The notes under the pieces are model-generated. The model did not search any database and was not told the origin of the DNA. It saw only the letters and a list, made by a program, of their open reading frames with translations. From Chthoniobacterales bacterium (lineage in GTDB: Bacteria > Verrucomicrobiota > Verrucomicrobiia > Chthoniobacterales > UBA10450), in the NCBI GenBank assembly GCA_035274845.1, contig DATENU010000015.1, positions 186,001-250,000 of the forward strand: DNA of 64,000 nt, in the 5' to 3' direction. The translations under genes were made by a program, and so were the position numbers. Every line of letters begins with the position of its first letter. Within the stretch, counting starts at the first letter, position 1. This document shows positions 1-8,899 of this stretch, piece by piece.

Positions 1-837
1 GGTGGCGAAGGGGTCGGGCTTCTGCGCTCCGAGTTCCTCTTCATGGAACGCAACAGCGCGCCGACGGAGGACGAACAGTTCGAAGCCTACAAGGCGATCG
101 CTGAAGCTGTGGGCGCCAGCCATCCGCTCATCATCCGCACACTCGACGTGGGTGGCGACAAGCCGCTCGCGTATCTGCCGATTCCAAAAGAGGACAATCC
201 ATTTCTCGGTGAGCGGGGCCTGCGGGTCGGGCTCGATCGGCCGGAAATTTTGCGCGCACAACTGCGGGCCATCCTGCGTGCTTCCGGCTTCGGCAAACTG
301 CTGGTGATGTTCCCGATGATTTCGGAATTGCAGGAACTGCGCGAGGCCAAGGCGATGATGCTCGAGGAATGCGAGCGGCTCGGGATCGAACCAATTCCGG
401 TCGGAATCATGGTCGAAGTGCCCGCGGCGGCGATCATGGCGGCGCAATTCGCCAGGGAAGCGGATTTCTTCTCCATCGGGACAAACGACCTGACCCAGTA
501 CACGCTGGCGATGGATCGCGGGCATCCGAAGCTCGCGCCCCGCGTCGATGGACTGACGCCCAGCGTGCTCCACCTGCTCGCGCACACGGTTCGCGGGGCG
601 CACGCCGCCGGAAAGTGGGTGGGGGTTTGCGGCGGGATCGCGAGCGATCCGCACGGCGTGCCGATCCTGATCGGCCTTGGCGTTGACGAATTGAGCATCA
701 GCCTGCCGGCGATTCCTGCGATCAAAGCGCAGGTCCGTAGCTTGAATGCCGAAGAATGCCGCGCCCTGGCCGAGAAAGCGCTCGCGACCGAATCCGCCGC
801 CGATGTCCGCGCCCTGGTCCAATTGCCGGAGGAGTAA
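1..837 (+). CDS. ptsI: PTS enzyme I (phosphoenolpyruvate-protein phosphotransferase), C-terminal part
   Basis: The gene enters from the left edge, open from base 1 (first residues [17 protein letters not shown]), so only the C-terminal PEP-binding barrel, about 278 residues, is present. Enzyme I takes phosphate from PEP in the cytoplasm and passes it to HPr, starting the sugar phosphotransferase relay. Visible family signatures are the PEP-utilizing motif [19 protein letters not shown] and the active-site Cys loop [11 protein letters not shown]. The stop lies 2 bp before the next Shine-Dalgarno/ATG region, and the following gene is a PTS permease, so the two almost certainly share a transcript. 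HPr and EIIA are expected upstream, outside the window. The identification is secure; only the N-terminal His domain cannot be inspected. Confidence 0.95.
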   Translation, partial: GGEGVGLLRSEFLFMERNSAPTEDEQFEAYKAIAEAVGASHPLIIRTLDVGGDKPLAYLPIPKEDNPFLGERGLRVGLDRPEILRAQLRAILRASGFGKLLVMFPMISELQELREAKAMMLEECERLGIEPIPVGIMVEVPAAAIMAAQFAREADFFSIGTNDLTQYTLAMDRGHPKLAPRVDGLTPSVLHLLAHTVRGAHAAGKWVGVCGGIASDPHGVPILIGLGVDELSISLPAIPAIKAQVRSLNAEECRALAEKALATESAADVRALVQLPEE

Positions 838-841
838 TCAC

Positions 842-2620
842 ATGTCCGCCTTCAAGAACGCCTTCTCGCTTCTCCAAAAAATCGGCAAATGCATGATGCT
901 GCCGGTCTCGGTCTTGCCGGTTGCCGGCATTTTGCTCGGCGTCGGCAGCGCGAATTTTTCCTGGCTGCCCGAGAGCGTCTCGCTCGTCATGGCGAAGTCG
1001 GGCGACGCGATCTTCGGAAATCTTCCGCTCCTCTTCGCGATCGGTGTTGCGATTGGGTTAACGGACAACGACGGCGTTGCCGCGCTGGCCGGCACTACCG
1101 GTTATGTCGTCTTCCTTGCCGCGATGGGGGTCTGCGCAAAACTGCGCGGCATCGATGTGAAACCGATCATGGGCATTCCGTCGATCGAGACCGGTGTGTT
1201 CGGCGGAATCATCGTCGGGATGATCGCAGCCTGGTGTTTCAATCGGTTCTACAAGATACAACTCCCGCCGTATCTCGGTTTCTTTGCGGGCAAACGCTCG
1301 GTGCCGATCATCACTTCGTTTGCCGTGATCTTTGTTGGCGCGCTGCTCAGCTTCATCTGGCCGCCAATCGGCCACGGCATCAACGCCTTTTCGCATTGGG
1401 CGGTGAATGAGCAGCCAGGGCTGGCCTTCACCATCTATGGCGTCGTCGAACGCGCGTTGATTCCATTCGGTCTTCATCACGTCTGGAACGTGCCGTTTTT
1501 CTTCCAGGCCGGGGATTACACCGATCCGGGGTCGGGCACGAAGGTGAGTGGCGAAATCGCGCGCTTCATCGCAGGCGACCCTACGGCGGGACACATGACC
1601 GGCGGTTACCTGTTCAAGATGTGGGGACTTCCGGCGGCGGCGATCGCGATGTGGCGCGCGGCCCGCCCCGAGAATCGCGCCAAGGTCGGCGGCATCATGA
1701 TTTCCGCAGCCTTAACAGCGTTCCTCACCGGAATCACGGAGCCGATCGAGTTCGCCTTCCTGTTCGTCGCGCCGGTGCTGTATGCGATTCACGCCCTGTT
1801 GGCCGGCGCCGCCTATTTCCTCTGCATCCTGTTGGGCATCAAACACGGCTTCACCTTCTCGCATGGCCTCATCGACTACGTCGTCCTTTTCCCGAAATCG
1901 CACGGCGCACTTTGGCTGCTGGTGATCGGACCGATCTGGGGCCTGATTTACTACGGCATCTTTTCTTTCGCGATCCGTTACTTCAATTTGATGACGCCGG
2001 GCCGCGAGAAGGAAGATGCATTAGCCGCGTCGGCGCGGGTGGCGGGTGGCGATGAATTTGCCCTCCAGCTCGTCCGCGCGTTCGGCGGACGCTCAAACAT
2101 CGTGAACCTGGACGCCTGCATCACGCGGCTGCGGGTGAAGCTCGCTGACATCACGAAAGCGAATGCCGATAAACTCAAAGCGCTCGGCGCGACCGGCGTG
2201 CTTGTGGTCGGCGACAGCATGCAGGCGATCTTCGGCACGCGAAGCGAGAACCTGAAGACCGAGATGCAGGATTATCTCAGGACTGCCGGGCCCGAGGCTG
2301 ACGAAGTCGAAGCCGCATCTCCCGTGAAGGCCCCGGCGCCGGCTGGATTTGAATCCAAGCTGCGCGATCTCGACGCGGCCGGCAAAGCTGCGGGTTATAT
2401 CGCCGCGCTGGGCGGAAAGGAGAACATCGTGCGCGTGGACGCCTGCGCGGAAACGCGACTGCGTCTCGTTGTTCACGACGAACAGAAAATCGACGACGCT
2501 GCTCTCAAGAACGGAGGCATTGCCGCTGTCGTGAAGCTGCCGGACAAGACCCTTCATCTTCTCGCCGGGCTCAACGCCGACCAATACGCCGCTGAAATGC
2601 GGGCGCAGCTCGCAACCTAG
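842..2620 (+). CDS. PTS EIIC permease fused to two EIIB domains (glucose/GlcNAc family)
   Basis: A 592-residue membrane protein that imports and phosphorylates a hexose or amino sugar. The ATG at 842, giving [16 protein letters not shown], was chosen because it matches the usual start of this family; the frame is open further upstream inside ptsI. Residues ~10-370 form the multi-helix EIIC channel, with the family stretch [16 protein letters not shown] and the motif [13 protein letters not shown] first EIIB domain (~395-475) carries the phosphorylation site [11 protein letters not shown] second (~495-592) carries [13 protein letters not shown] and also keeps the Cys. Two EIIB copies on one EIIC are unusual; no EIIA domain is attached. 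The sugar cannot be read from sequence. It lies between ptsI and ldh on one strand. Confidence 0.93.
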   Translation: MSAFKNAFSLLQKIGKCMMLPVSVLPVAGILLGVGSANFSWLPESVSLVMAKSGDAIFGNLPLLFAIGVAIGLTDNDGVAALAGTTGYVVFLAAMGVCAKLRGIDVKPIMGIPSIETGVFGGIIVGMIAAWCFNRFYKIQLPPYLGFFAGKRSVPIITSFAVIFVGALLSFIWPPIGHGINAFSHWAVNEQPGLAFTIYGVVERALIPFGLHHVWNVPFFFQAGDYTDPGSGTKVSGEIARFIAGDPTAGHMTGGYLFKMWGLPAAAIAMWRAARPENRAKVGGIMISAALTAFLTGITEPIEFAFLFVAPVLYAIHALLAGAAYFLCILLGIKHGFTFSHGLIDYVVLFPKSHGALWLLVIGPIWGLIYYGIFSFAIRYFNLMTPGREKEDALAASARVAGGDEFALQLVRAFGGRSNIVNLDACITRLRVKLADITKANADKLKALGATGVLVVGDSMQAIFGTRSENLKTEMQDYLRTAGPEADEVEAASPVKAPAPAGFESKLRDLDAAGKAAGYIAALGGKENIVRVDACAETRLRLVVHDEQKIDDAALKNGGIAAVVKLPDKTLHLLAGLNADQYAAEMRAQLAT

Positions 2621-2641
2621 AGAGGTCCTGTTTCAGGTACG

Positions 2642-3589
2642 ATGAAAATCGGAGTTGTCGGTTGTGGAATGGTCGGCTCGGCTTCGGCCTACGCGCTCGT
2701 CATGAGCGGCGTCGGCCGCGAGATCGTGCTGGTGGATTTGAAACGTGAGCGCGCCGAAGCCGAAGCGAACGATATTTCGCATGCGGTGCCTTTCGCGCAT
2801 CCGCTCGTGGTGCGGGCCGGTGACTACGCCGACCTCAACGATGCCCGCGTCGTCATCATCGCCGGCGGCGTGGCTCAAAAGCCGGGCGAAACGCGCCTGC
2901 ATCTGCTCCAGCGGAACGCGGACGTTTTTCGGCAAATTGTCCCTTCGATTTTGCGCTCCGCGCCCGAGGCCGTCCTGCTCGTTGTGAGCAACCCGGTCGA
3001 TGTCATGACCCAATTAGCGGCTCATTTCGCGGCCGAGTTTGGGGTGCCGCCGGCGCGCGTCATCGGCTCGGGCACGACGCTCGACACCGCGCGGTTTCGC
3101 ACTTTGCTCGGACACCATTTCGATGTCGATTCGCGGCATGTCCACGCTTACGTCCTGGGCGAACACGGCGATTCCGAAGTCCTGGCTTGGTCGCAGGCGA
3201 CCATTGCCGGATTATCGCTCGACGACTTTGCCAAGGTTCACGGCAAGCCGCTAACGGCGGCCGATCGGGCGCGAATCGACGAGAACGTGCGGCGCGCGGC
3301 TTACCATATCATCGCCGGGAAAGGAGCGACGTATTACGGAATCGGCGGCGCGGTGGCGCGAATTGTGGATGTGTTGCTGCACGATCAACGCGCGATCCTC
3401 ACCATCTGCGCGCGGCTGAGCGACGACGTGCCCGATTGCGACGGAGTCACTCTGGCATTGCCTCATCTCGTCGGGGGAAGCGGGGCGCTGGCAACCATTC
3501 CATTGCCGCTGGACGAAACGGAGCGGGCCGCGCTTCGACGCAGCGCCGGCATTCTCCGTGAAGCGGTGCAGTCGCTCCGGCTGGACTGA
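2642..3589 (+). CDS. ldh: L-lactate dehydrogenase
   Basis: A 315-residue NAD-dependent cytoplasmic enzyme interconverting pyruvate and L-lactate. The N-terminal Rossmann motif is [15 protein letters not shown], followed by the NAD-selective Asp in [11 protein letters not shown]. The mobile substrate loop reads [11 protein letters not shown]; the Gln (about residue 79) is what separates lactate from malate dehydrogenases, where Arg occupies this place. The catalytic His is about residue 175 in GEHGDSE. It begins 21 bp after the PTS permease stop, so sugar uptake and lactate formation look co-transcribed. Length is typical. A malate dehydrogenase is the main alternative and is disfavoured by the Gln. 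Confidence 0.93.
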   Translation: MKIGVVGCGMVGSASAYALVMSGVGREIVLVDLKRERAEAEANDISHAVPFAHPLVVRAGDYADLNDARVVIIAGGVAQKPGETRLHLLQRNADVFRQIVPSILRSAPEAVLLVVSNPVDVMTQLAAHFAAEFGVPPARVIGSGTTLDTARFRTLLGHHFDVDSRHVHAYVLGEHGDSEVLAWSQATIAGLSLDDFAKVHGKPLTAADRARIDENVRRAAYHIIAGKGATYYGIGGAVARIVDVLLHDQRAILTICARLSDDVPDCDGVTLALPHLVGGSGALATIPLPLDETERAALRRSAGILREAVQSLRLD

Positions 3590-3681
3590 ACCGGGAGCCG
3601 GTTGGAATATTTACACAAATGGGCAAGTTTCGGGTCTTCCGGGACGTGGCGGATTCGAAGCAACGCTCGCTTTTCGCGGCA

Positions 3682-4470
3682 TTAGAAACCCTGTATTTGG
3701 CTGGTCCATTGTCCGATCTCTTTCCTCCTTTCAGCAGCTGAAATCGAAAGATAAAACTCTAACGATTCATCCATCGTCGTTATCAATGCGTCGATCGGAG
3801 CAACGATTCCTTCACTGATGAGAAAGTTTGCGGCGTGCGTATCGAAAACGGCAATGCGCTCGTGGGAATTGTAGAACGAGCGCGATTCTACATTCGTTCG
3901 TCCGAGTGGACGACAATCGGAAACATTGAATCCCCGTTCGTGCATGGCTGCTTCGACTTCCTCCGGCGTCGCGGCGCGGCCGCGAATCACATTCTGAGAA
4001 GTAACGATCGCAATCTGCCCGGGGTCGCAGATAACGCCTTCAAGCTGGATGTCGTCGTCGAAGGTGCGGTTGAAGAGGACGACGCGCGATAGATACTCAA
4101 ATGGAGCAGCGTCGCGGATGTAAGGCACGCACATCCACCGCTGCGAATGGACGCTCATCTTAATGTCGTCGGTGCCAACCGCGATGGCGAAGCCGGCGGC
4201 TTCCGGGTCACGCGAATCGTGCGTGATCTTGAAGTAACGCTGTTTGTCGGTGTCCAGGAAAACGTGATGCTCGCCGTGCGTTTCTTCCGTGCGCGGCAGC
4301 CACTCCTCAGCTCTCAGGTCGACTTTCTTTTCCTGCGCCCACTCGACGAGGATCTCTCCCTGGGCTGCAGGATCGGCGGCGTCTCCTGCAAGGTCAGACT
4401 CTTCTCCAATTCCTCCCGCTGCTGCCGCCCTTCTTCTGAGTTCATCCAATGCGTCTGCGACATTCTCCAT
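3682..4470 (-). CDS. Kinase-fold-like protein of unknown function next to a type ISP R-M gene
   Basis: A 262-residue protein downstream of, and overlapping by 157 bp, the large R-M gene. The first ~45 residues, encoded in the overlap, are Ala/Glu-rich and helical. From EWAQEKK onward it looks folded: a strand with a Lys (RYFKITH) resembles the kinase beta-3 strand, and the stretch AVFDTHAANFLI followed by PIDALI resembles the catalytic and metal-binding loops of kinase-like folds. I recall similar putative polyvalent protein kinase domains in phage and mobile-element proteins, but cannot search. The start could be this ATG or a weaker start after the overlap. Function is not known; the link with restriction is inferred from position only. 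Confidence 0.6.
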   Translation of the reverse strand: MENVADALDELRRRAAAAGGIGEESDLAGDAADPAAQGEILVEWAQEKKVDLRAEEWLPRTEETHGEHHVFLDTDKQRYFKITHDSRDPEAAGFAIAVGTDDIKMSVHSQRWMCVPYIRDAAPFEYLSRVVLFNRTFDDDIQLEGVICDPGQIAIVTSQNVIRGRAATPEEVEAAMHERGFNVSDCRPLGRTNVESRSFYNSHERIAVFDTHAANFLISEGIVAPIDALITTMDESLEFYLSISAAERRKEIGQWTSQIQGF

Positions 4471-7400
4471 TCGCGGAGTTCCTTTCGTTTAGAAGGCGAA
4501 TCCGATTGACCAAAGTCGGCCGGTAAACTGTCGACGAGCCTTAATGTCTCCAAGGTAACTGTAACAACCTGTCCGATCAGGCGCAGTATGTAGCCTTCGT
4601 CATCGGGCCGATTCGGATCGCTTTCAATTCCGGTGCGCGGATCGCGTGAGACGCGATACTGATCGATTATCCACTCCAGCGCAGAACGATTGCCGAGCAG
4701 GTATTGGAAGACCTCCGGTGGAATTCCGCAAACGGTGAGCGATTCGTTGTATTTCAGCTCAGCCTTATCCGGACTGAGCTTCATTTCCTCAACTCGGAGA
4801 GTGAAAGGCACATCGCGATGTTCGACGCGCTTGAGAGGAAACTCGGCGGCGTCTTCGTAGCCGACGTGCAACTCGGCGAGTCTCTTGCCGGCCTTGGCAA
4901 AGGCCCGGAAGTCCGGCGCAAAGGGGATGCGCGGCAACTCGCGCTTGAGGTTCGCGGCAAAGCGTTCGCGGTAGCCGGGATGGTGCACCAGCGCATAGAC
5001 GTAGTGGAAGATGTCCCACTTAGTGATGCGCTCGTCACCGTAATGGCTTTGGAAACGCACCAGCGCCGAGAGCGGGATGTTCTCCCGCCGGTTCGTGCCG
5101 TCTTCGTCGTAGGTGTAGAAGGGAAAGCACTGTGTACCACAACCGAAGGAAGTCAGATGGAGATCGGGAATTACGTCTTGGGCGAGGCACATGAACGGGC
5201 GCTCTGAACCTATACCGGTTAGCGCGATTACAGTGTTTTGTGTTTCGGCGGTCGGAAAGATCCGGTGCAACTGATACCGCCGCTGATTGAGCAGATGATC
5301 GAAATAAAGATGCTTCCGAGTGAACGGCCGATACTGGCTCCTGCGAATCTTCGTGCGATCAAAGCGGAGCTTCTCGCCGCGGGTGAGCGCCTCCTTCAGC
5401 CGATCAGTCCATTTGATGAACGTTGGGTCATTGTTCACAAATGAATCAAGGTCGTCAGGGCGTCCTTCATCGTCGTAGCGCGAAAGCTCGGCGTTGAAGT
5501 TTTTCAGCATCCTCGTCGTCTTCTTGGCGAGAGCCTCGGCGTCGAAGTCGAAGACCCAATCGTCACGATTAGTAGCAACGCCGAGCGAATACGTGTTGAA
5601 GATCACCGGCAGATTCGCACCCGCGTCCGCCTTGACTTCCTTCAATCCCATCGGCATGAACTCCGCGAACTCTTCATTGGTGTCGCTCGTCAGCCATGTG
5701 TCCTTCGTGTCCGGCTTCAACTCTTGCCACTTGACCCCGGCGATCGTCTCCGCCTTTTCCAGAAACTCGTACTTCTGCTCCTTGCGCCAATCGACCGGCA
5801 CGGCGTGATAGAGAATCTTCGTCTGCCGCCGCGTGCTCTCCGCATTGCCCGGCAGGCGGATGAAGAAATTGATACTCACGCCAACCTGGATGCCGAAGAC
5901 GTTGTGCGTCGTGCCGGAGAGCTTCGGGTTTTTGCGCACGTTACCGCCGAGGTCTAGGACGTAGATGAGATTGAAATCCCTCGCGAGATGATGGCGCATT
6001 CCATCGAACGAGATTTCATCGACGAAGCTGTCGTTGTTCACGAACGCGACAATACCGGCATCGCCGATTCGGTCGGTGGCCCAGCGGATCGCCTTTACGT
6101 AAGGGTCGGCAAGCTTGCGCAGGAGCGTCGCGCGTGAAGCTTCGCCGTAGGTGGATGAGACGCGCGCGTCGAGTTCCGGATATTTTCGGTTCTTGTTGTT
6201 GTCGTTTTCGTTCAGTTGGCCTGCGTTGTAAGGCGGATTTCCGATGCAGACGAAAACCGGAGCTTCGCGCTGACGTTTAATGCGCTCGGTGTTCGCTTCG
6301 GTGAAGAACTCGAAGCCATGCTGAACGCGACCGGCGCCCGTGTGTTCGTGCGCGATTTGGAAAGTATCAACCAGGCAGATTCCTTCGAACGGTTGGTATG
6401 TGCCGGTGGCTTCGAGGTACTCATGCTCAATGTTCATCGAGGCGACGTAGTACGGAAGCAGCATCACTTCATTGCAGTGCAGCTCATGCGCGTACTTATG
6501 CTTCAAGGCTGACGGTTGGATGGCGCGCATTAGATTGACGACAAAATTTCCCGTGCCCGTGAAACCGTCGAGTGTGTGAACCTCGCGACTGCCGAGACCC
6601 GCATCCTTACCGAATTCTGTGCGGAGTAAGTGATCGACGCTCGCGACCATGAAGTCGACGATCGGCTGTGGCGTGTAAACGATGCCGAGCGTGTCGGCTT
6701 GTCGAACTGCGAAGCCTTGGAAGAAAGCCTCGTAAACGGTGTTCAAGAATTTCTGCTTCTCAGAGAAGTCAGGAATGGTCTTTGCCGCTTCTTCGAGCGC
6801 TGTGTAGAACGGGTTGAGCGTTTTGAGAAAGTCTTCGCGTGAGAATGCGCGAATCGTCAGAATGAGTTTCTCAATTTCCTGGGCGATGACGTTCTTCTGC
6901 ATGAAGTCGCCGATTCCGAAGACGGTTTTGAAAATCCGCCAAGTGAGGAGATGCTGAACGAGCATTTCTTCCACGGCGGCGTCGGAGAGGTTCGGATTGA
7001 TCGAAACGCGGCAGACCTCAACAAAGTCGGTGAACGCATGCTTGAACTCGGCATTCTTCTTCAGCTCCCTGCTGATTAGCGCCGTGAGGGCGCGGCCATG
7101 CTCGCCGATTCGATCTTTGAAGTCGATAATCGCTCTTTGCCACTCTTCTCTTTGTGGATCCTCGTAGCTGAGGAAGGTACGCAGAACGTCAGCGATCTGA
7201 TCCAGAGTGCGAAGAGCACTGTCTAATACGCGCTTCCCATCCTGGTACAGGATCGCGCGTTCAGGCGACTGGAAGAGGATGTTCCTGCGCGGATAGCCGA
7301 GCCCGAATTTCTCCTTTACTGAGCGCTCAAGGTCGTCAGCGCTGTCTTTGGCCTCCCATAGTCCATACCAGAGGTTGAATTCGTCAAGCAGCGCACCATC

Positions 7401-7607
7401 GACGCGCAATGGACGACGCTCCCGTCGGACGATTGGGTATTCCGGCACCAACTTCCAGCCGAGTGGCCGCGCACAGTCATCCAACAAAACCTGGAATGAG
7501 GAACGAACAGCCGTTTCGTGATTAACACCGCGACGTTTGAACTCGTCAATTGAAGACTGATAACGTTCGAGTGCCTTTCGAGATATCGTCCTCAGTTCAC
7601 TGCCCAT
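4314..7607 (-). CDS. Type ISP/IIG-like restriction-modification enzyme without helicase domain
   Basis: A 1,097-residue single-chain protein predicted to methylate adenine-N6 and cut DNA. The N-terminal ~150 residues contain a PD-(D/E)xK-like nuclease pattern: an Asp in VDGALLDEF and then WEAKDS. The centre is the methyltransferase: TLDGFTGTGNFVVNLM is the AdoMet motif and IGNPPYNAGQ is the catalytic NPPY motif. The C-terminal half resembles the target-recognition region of LlaGI/LlaBIII-type ISP enzymes (RFDRTKIRRSQYRPF; FHYVYALVHHPGYRERF). Classical ISP enzymes carry a helicase between nuclease and methylase, which is absent here. The ATG at 7607 was chosen; a TTG at 7706 would add 33 residues and overlap the upstream gene by 11 bp. 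Base composition is visibly less GC-rich than the flanks. Confidence 0.85.
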   Translation of the reverse strand: MGSELRTISRKALERYQSSIDEFKRRGVNHETAVRSSFQVLLDDCARPLGWKLVPEYPIVRRERRPLRVDGALLDEFNLWYGLWEAKDSADDLERSVKEKFGLGYPRRNILFQSPERAILYQDGKRVLDSALRTLDQIADVLRTFLSYEDPQREEWQRAIIDFKDRIGEHGRALTALISRELKKNAEFKHAFTDFVEVCRVSINPNLSDAAVEEMLVQHLLTWRIFKTVFGIGDFMQKNVIAQEIEKLILTIRAFSREDFLKTLNPFYTALEEAAKTIPDFSEKQKFLNTVYEAFFQGFAVRQADTLGIVYTPQPIVDFMVASVDHLLRTEFGKDAGLGSREVHTLDGFTGTGNFVVNLMRAIQPSALKHKYAHELHCNEVMLLPYYVASMNIEHEYLEATGTYQPFEGICLVDTFQIAHEHTGAGRVQHGFEFFTEANTERIKRQREAPVFVCIGNPPYNAGQLNENDNNKNRKYPELDARVSSTYGEASRATLLRKLADPYVKAIRWATDRIGDAGIVAFVNNDSFVDEISFDGMRHHLARDFNLIYVLDLGGNVRKNPKLSGTTHNVFGIQVGVSINFFIRLPGNAESTRRQTKILYHAVPVDWRKEQKYEFLEKAETIAGVKWQELKPDTKDTWLTSDTNEEFAEFMPMGLKEVKADAGANLPVIFNTYSLGVATNRDDWVFDFDAEALAKKTTRMLKNFNAELSRYDDEGRPDDLDSFVNNDPTFIKWTDRLKEALTRGEKLRFDRTKIRRSQYRPFTRKHLYFDHLLNQRRYQLHRIFPTAETQNTVIALTGIGSERPFMCLAQDVIPDLHLTSFGCGTQCFPFYTYDEDGTNRRENIPLSALVRFQSHYGDERITKWDIFHYVYALVHHPGYRERFAANLKRELPRIPFAPDFRAFAKAGKRLAELHVGYEDAAEFPLKRVEHRDVPFTLRVEEMKLSPDKAELKYNESLTVCGIPPEVFQYLLGNRSALEWIIDQYRVSRDPRTGIESDPNRPDDEGYILRLIGQVVTVTLETLRLVDSLPADFGQSDSPSKRKELREWRMSQTHWMNSEEGRQQREELEKSLTLQETPPILQPRERSSSSGRRKRKST

Positions 7608-7695
7608 GTCTACGTCGAGTATGGCAGTGACAATGGAAGTTCGCGAGCTTTCATCATGCCTCCAGCCGGAAAATGAAGCACGGCCGTTTCGGACT

Positions 7696-7965
7696 TCATT
7701 CCGCAAGCTTGCTCAGCAATCTGGGATTTCTTGGGAAAAAAAGCGAATACCCCCCCATCACTTCGGTGACCTGTGGATCGGTGTATTTCTCCTGCTTTTC
7801 TTTCAGCAGCTCTTCCCACTTGGCTTTAATGTCACGCCATGGGGTTTTTGCGAGCCGTCGAATATTGTACCAATGGTAGACTTCCCCAAAACTGATGAAT
7901 GTTACTCCGTTGGCATATAGCTCGTCCAAACGAGCCCATAGTTGATTATCATGTCTTTTTTGCAT
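7696..7965 (-). CDS. Small hypothetical protein (89 aa) upstream of the R-M gene
   Basis: An 89-residue, charged, Trp-rich soluble protein that I do not recognise. The start is supported by a clear GGAGA ribosome-binding site seven bases before the ATG. It shares strand with the R-M gene and ends ~90 bp before the chosen R-M start, so it is probably the first gene of the defence operon. Patterns such as DELYANGVTFISFGEVYHWYN suggest a compact alpha/beta fold without transmembrane helices. It could be an accessory or regulatory protein of the R-M gene, or an unrelated passenger. Confidence 0.6.
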   Translation of the reverse strand: MQKRHDNQLWARLDELYANGVTFISFGEVYHWYNIRRLAKTPWRDIKAKWEELLKEKQEKYTDPQVTEVMGGYSLFFPRNPRLLSKLAE

Positions 7966-8145
7966 GGCATTGTCTCCAGATATGAAAGTAATCTCGCCAC
8001 TAAATAAATAAAAGCAAAGAAATAATTAAGTGGCTTTTATTTTTGGTCGGTTCGATTGCCTTTTGGTTCCGTCCGATTCGCCGCGTCAGGGGCTCAGCGA
8101 GTAACCGTGGCGACGGGATATGGTGCGTTTTAGAAGAGCTGCAGG
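7966..8145. other. AT-rich intergenic region, likely promoter of the defence operon
   Basis: This 180-bp gap between the LOG gene and the 89-residue gene contains the most AT-rich stretch of the window (about 7996-8045). GCCACT (7996-8001) is inverted as AGTGGC (8029-8034) around an A/T-only-like loop. On the minus strand, the A/T block sits 35-80 bases before the start codon, where a promoter is expected. I see no convincing pair of -35/-10 boxes, so the promoter call is inferred from composition and position. Confidence 0.35.
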
Positions 8146-8889
8146 TCAGTCCCGTCCCGTCTCGCGCTTCTGCTCCGCCAGCCACGCGTCGCGATTTTGC
8201 CGGACCAGCGCCATCGTTTCCTCGACCGTGTTGACGCAATGCGCGATACTGAAATCGACTTCGCTCGCGAGCTCATTTCCCTCCTGCAACATGGCGTGGC
8301 GGGCCCAATCAACGAGATCGCTCCACATTTTTCCGACGAGGATGAGCGGAGTGTTGTAGAGCTTGCGCACCTGGAGGAGCTGCCACGCGAGCGATAATTC
8401 CAAGAGCGTTCCGATCCCGCCGGGGACAACAATGAACGCGTCGGAAATGATCATAAAGTGATGGAGCCTGGAGAAAAAAGTGGCGTGTTCGTAGGCCTGG
8501 CCGACAAACGGATTCACCTCCTGCTCGAACGGCAAATCGACTCGAATTCCGACTGAACGATGCTTTGCTTCGGGGTCGGCCAAATTGGCGCCTTCGTTTG
8601 CTGCCCGCATCAATCCCGGTCCGCCGCCGCTCATGATGTCGCAGCCCATTCTGGTCAGCTCGGCGGCCAGCTGTTTTACGCTCTCGTAAGCCGGCGTGCC
8701 CGGCTTGAGACGGGCCGAGCCGAAGATGGTGACCCGATAGTTCTGCCGGGTGGTCCGGCGCAAGCGAGTCAGCTCGTTTACCACTTCCCAGAGACCGGTG
8801 ACGGCCCGCTCGACCAGCGCCGTGGCCGCGTCTTCGTCACTCAACCTGACGACATCGGATTGCCCGAAAGAAGATTCTGATTTGCTCAT
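8146..8889 (-). CDS. LOG family protein (TIGR00730-like Rossmann fold)
   Basis: A 247-residue soluble protein of the LOG family, whose studied members are cytokinin-riboside 5'-monophosphate phosphoribohydrolases releasing a base from a nucleotide. The two signature motifs are present: GGGPGLMRAANEGA and PGGIGTLLEL. The N-terminal ~50 residues before RVTIFGSARL are an extension seen in the longer bacterial subgroup. The ATG at 8889 was preferred over the frame's upstream start at 8928, which would run into pyruvate kinase. It starts 10 bp after the pyk stop on the same strand, so the two are probably co-transcribed. The physiological substrate is unknown. Confidence 0.88.
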   Translation of the reverse strand: MSKSESSFGQSDVVRLSDEDAATALVERAVTGLWEVVNELTRLRRTTRQNYRVTIFGSARLKPGTPAYESVKQLAAELTRMGCDIMSGGGPGLMRAANEGANLADPEAKHRSVGIRVDLPFEQEVNPFVGQAYEHATFFSRLHHFMIISDAFIVVPGGIGTLLELSLAWQLLQVRKLYNTPLILVGKMWSDLVDWARHAMLQEGNELASEVDFSIAHCVNTVEETMALVRQNRDAWLAEQKRETGRD

Positions 8890-8899
8890 TGGTAGCTCG

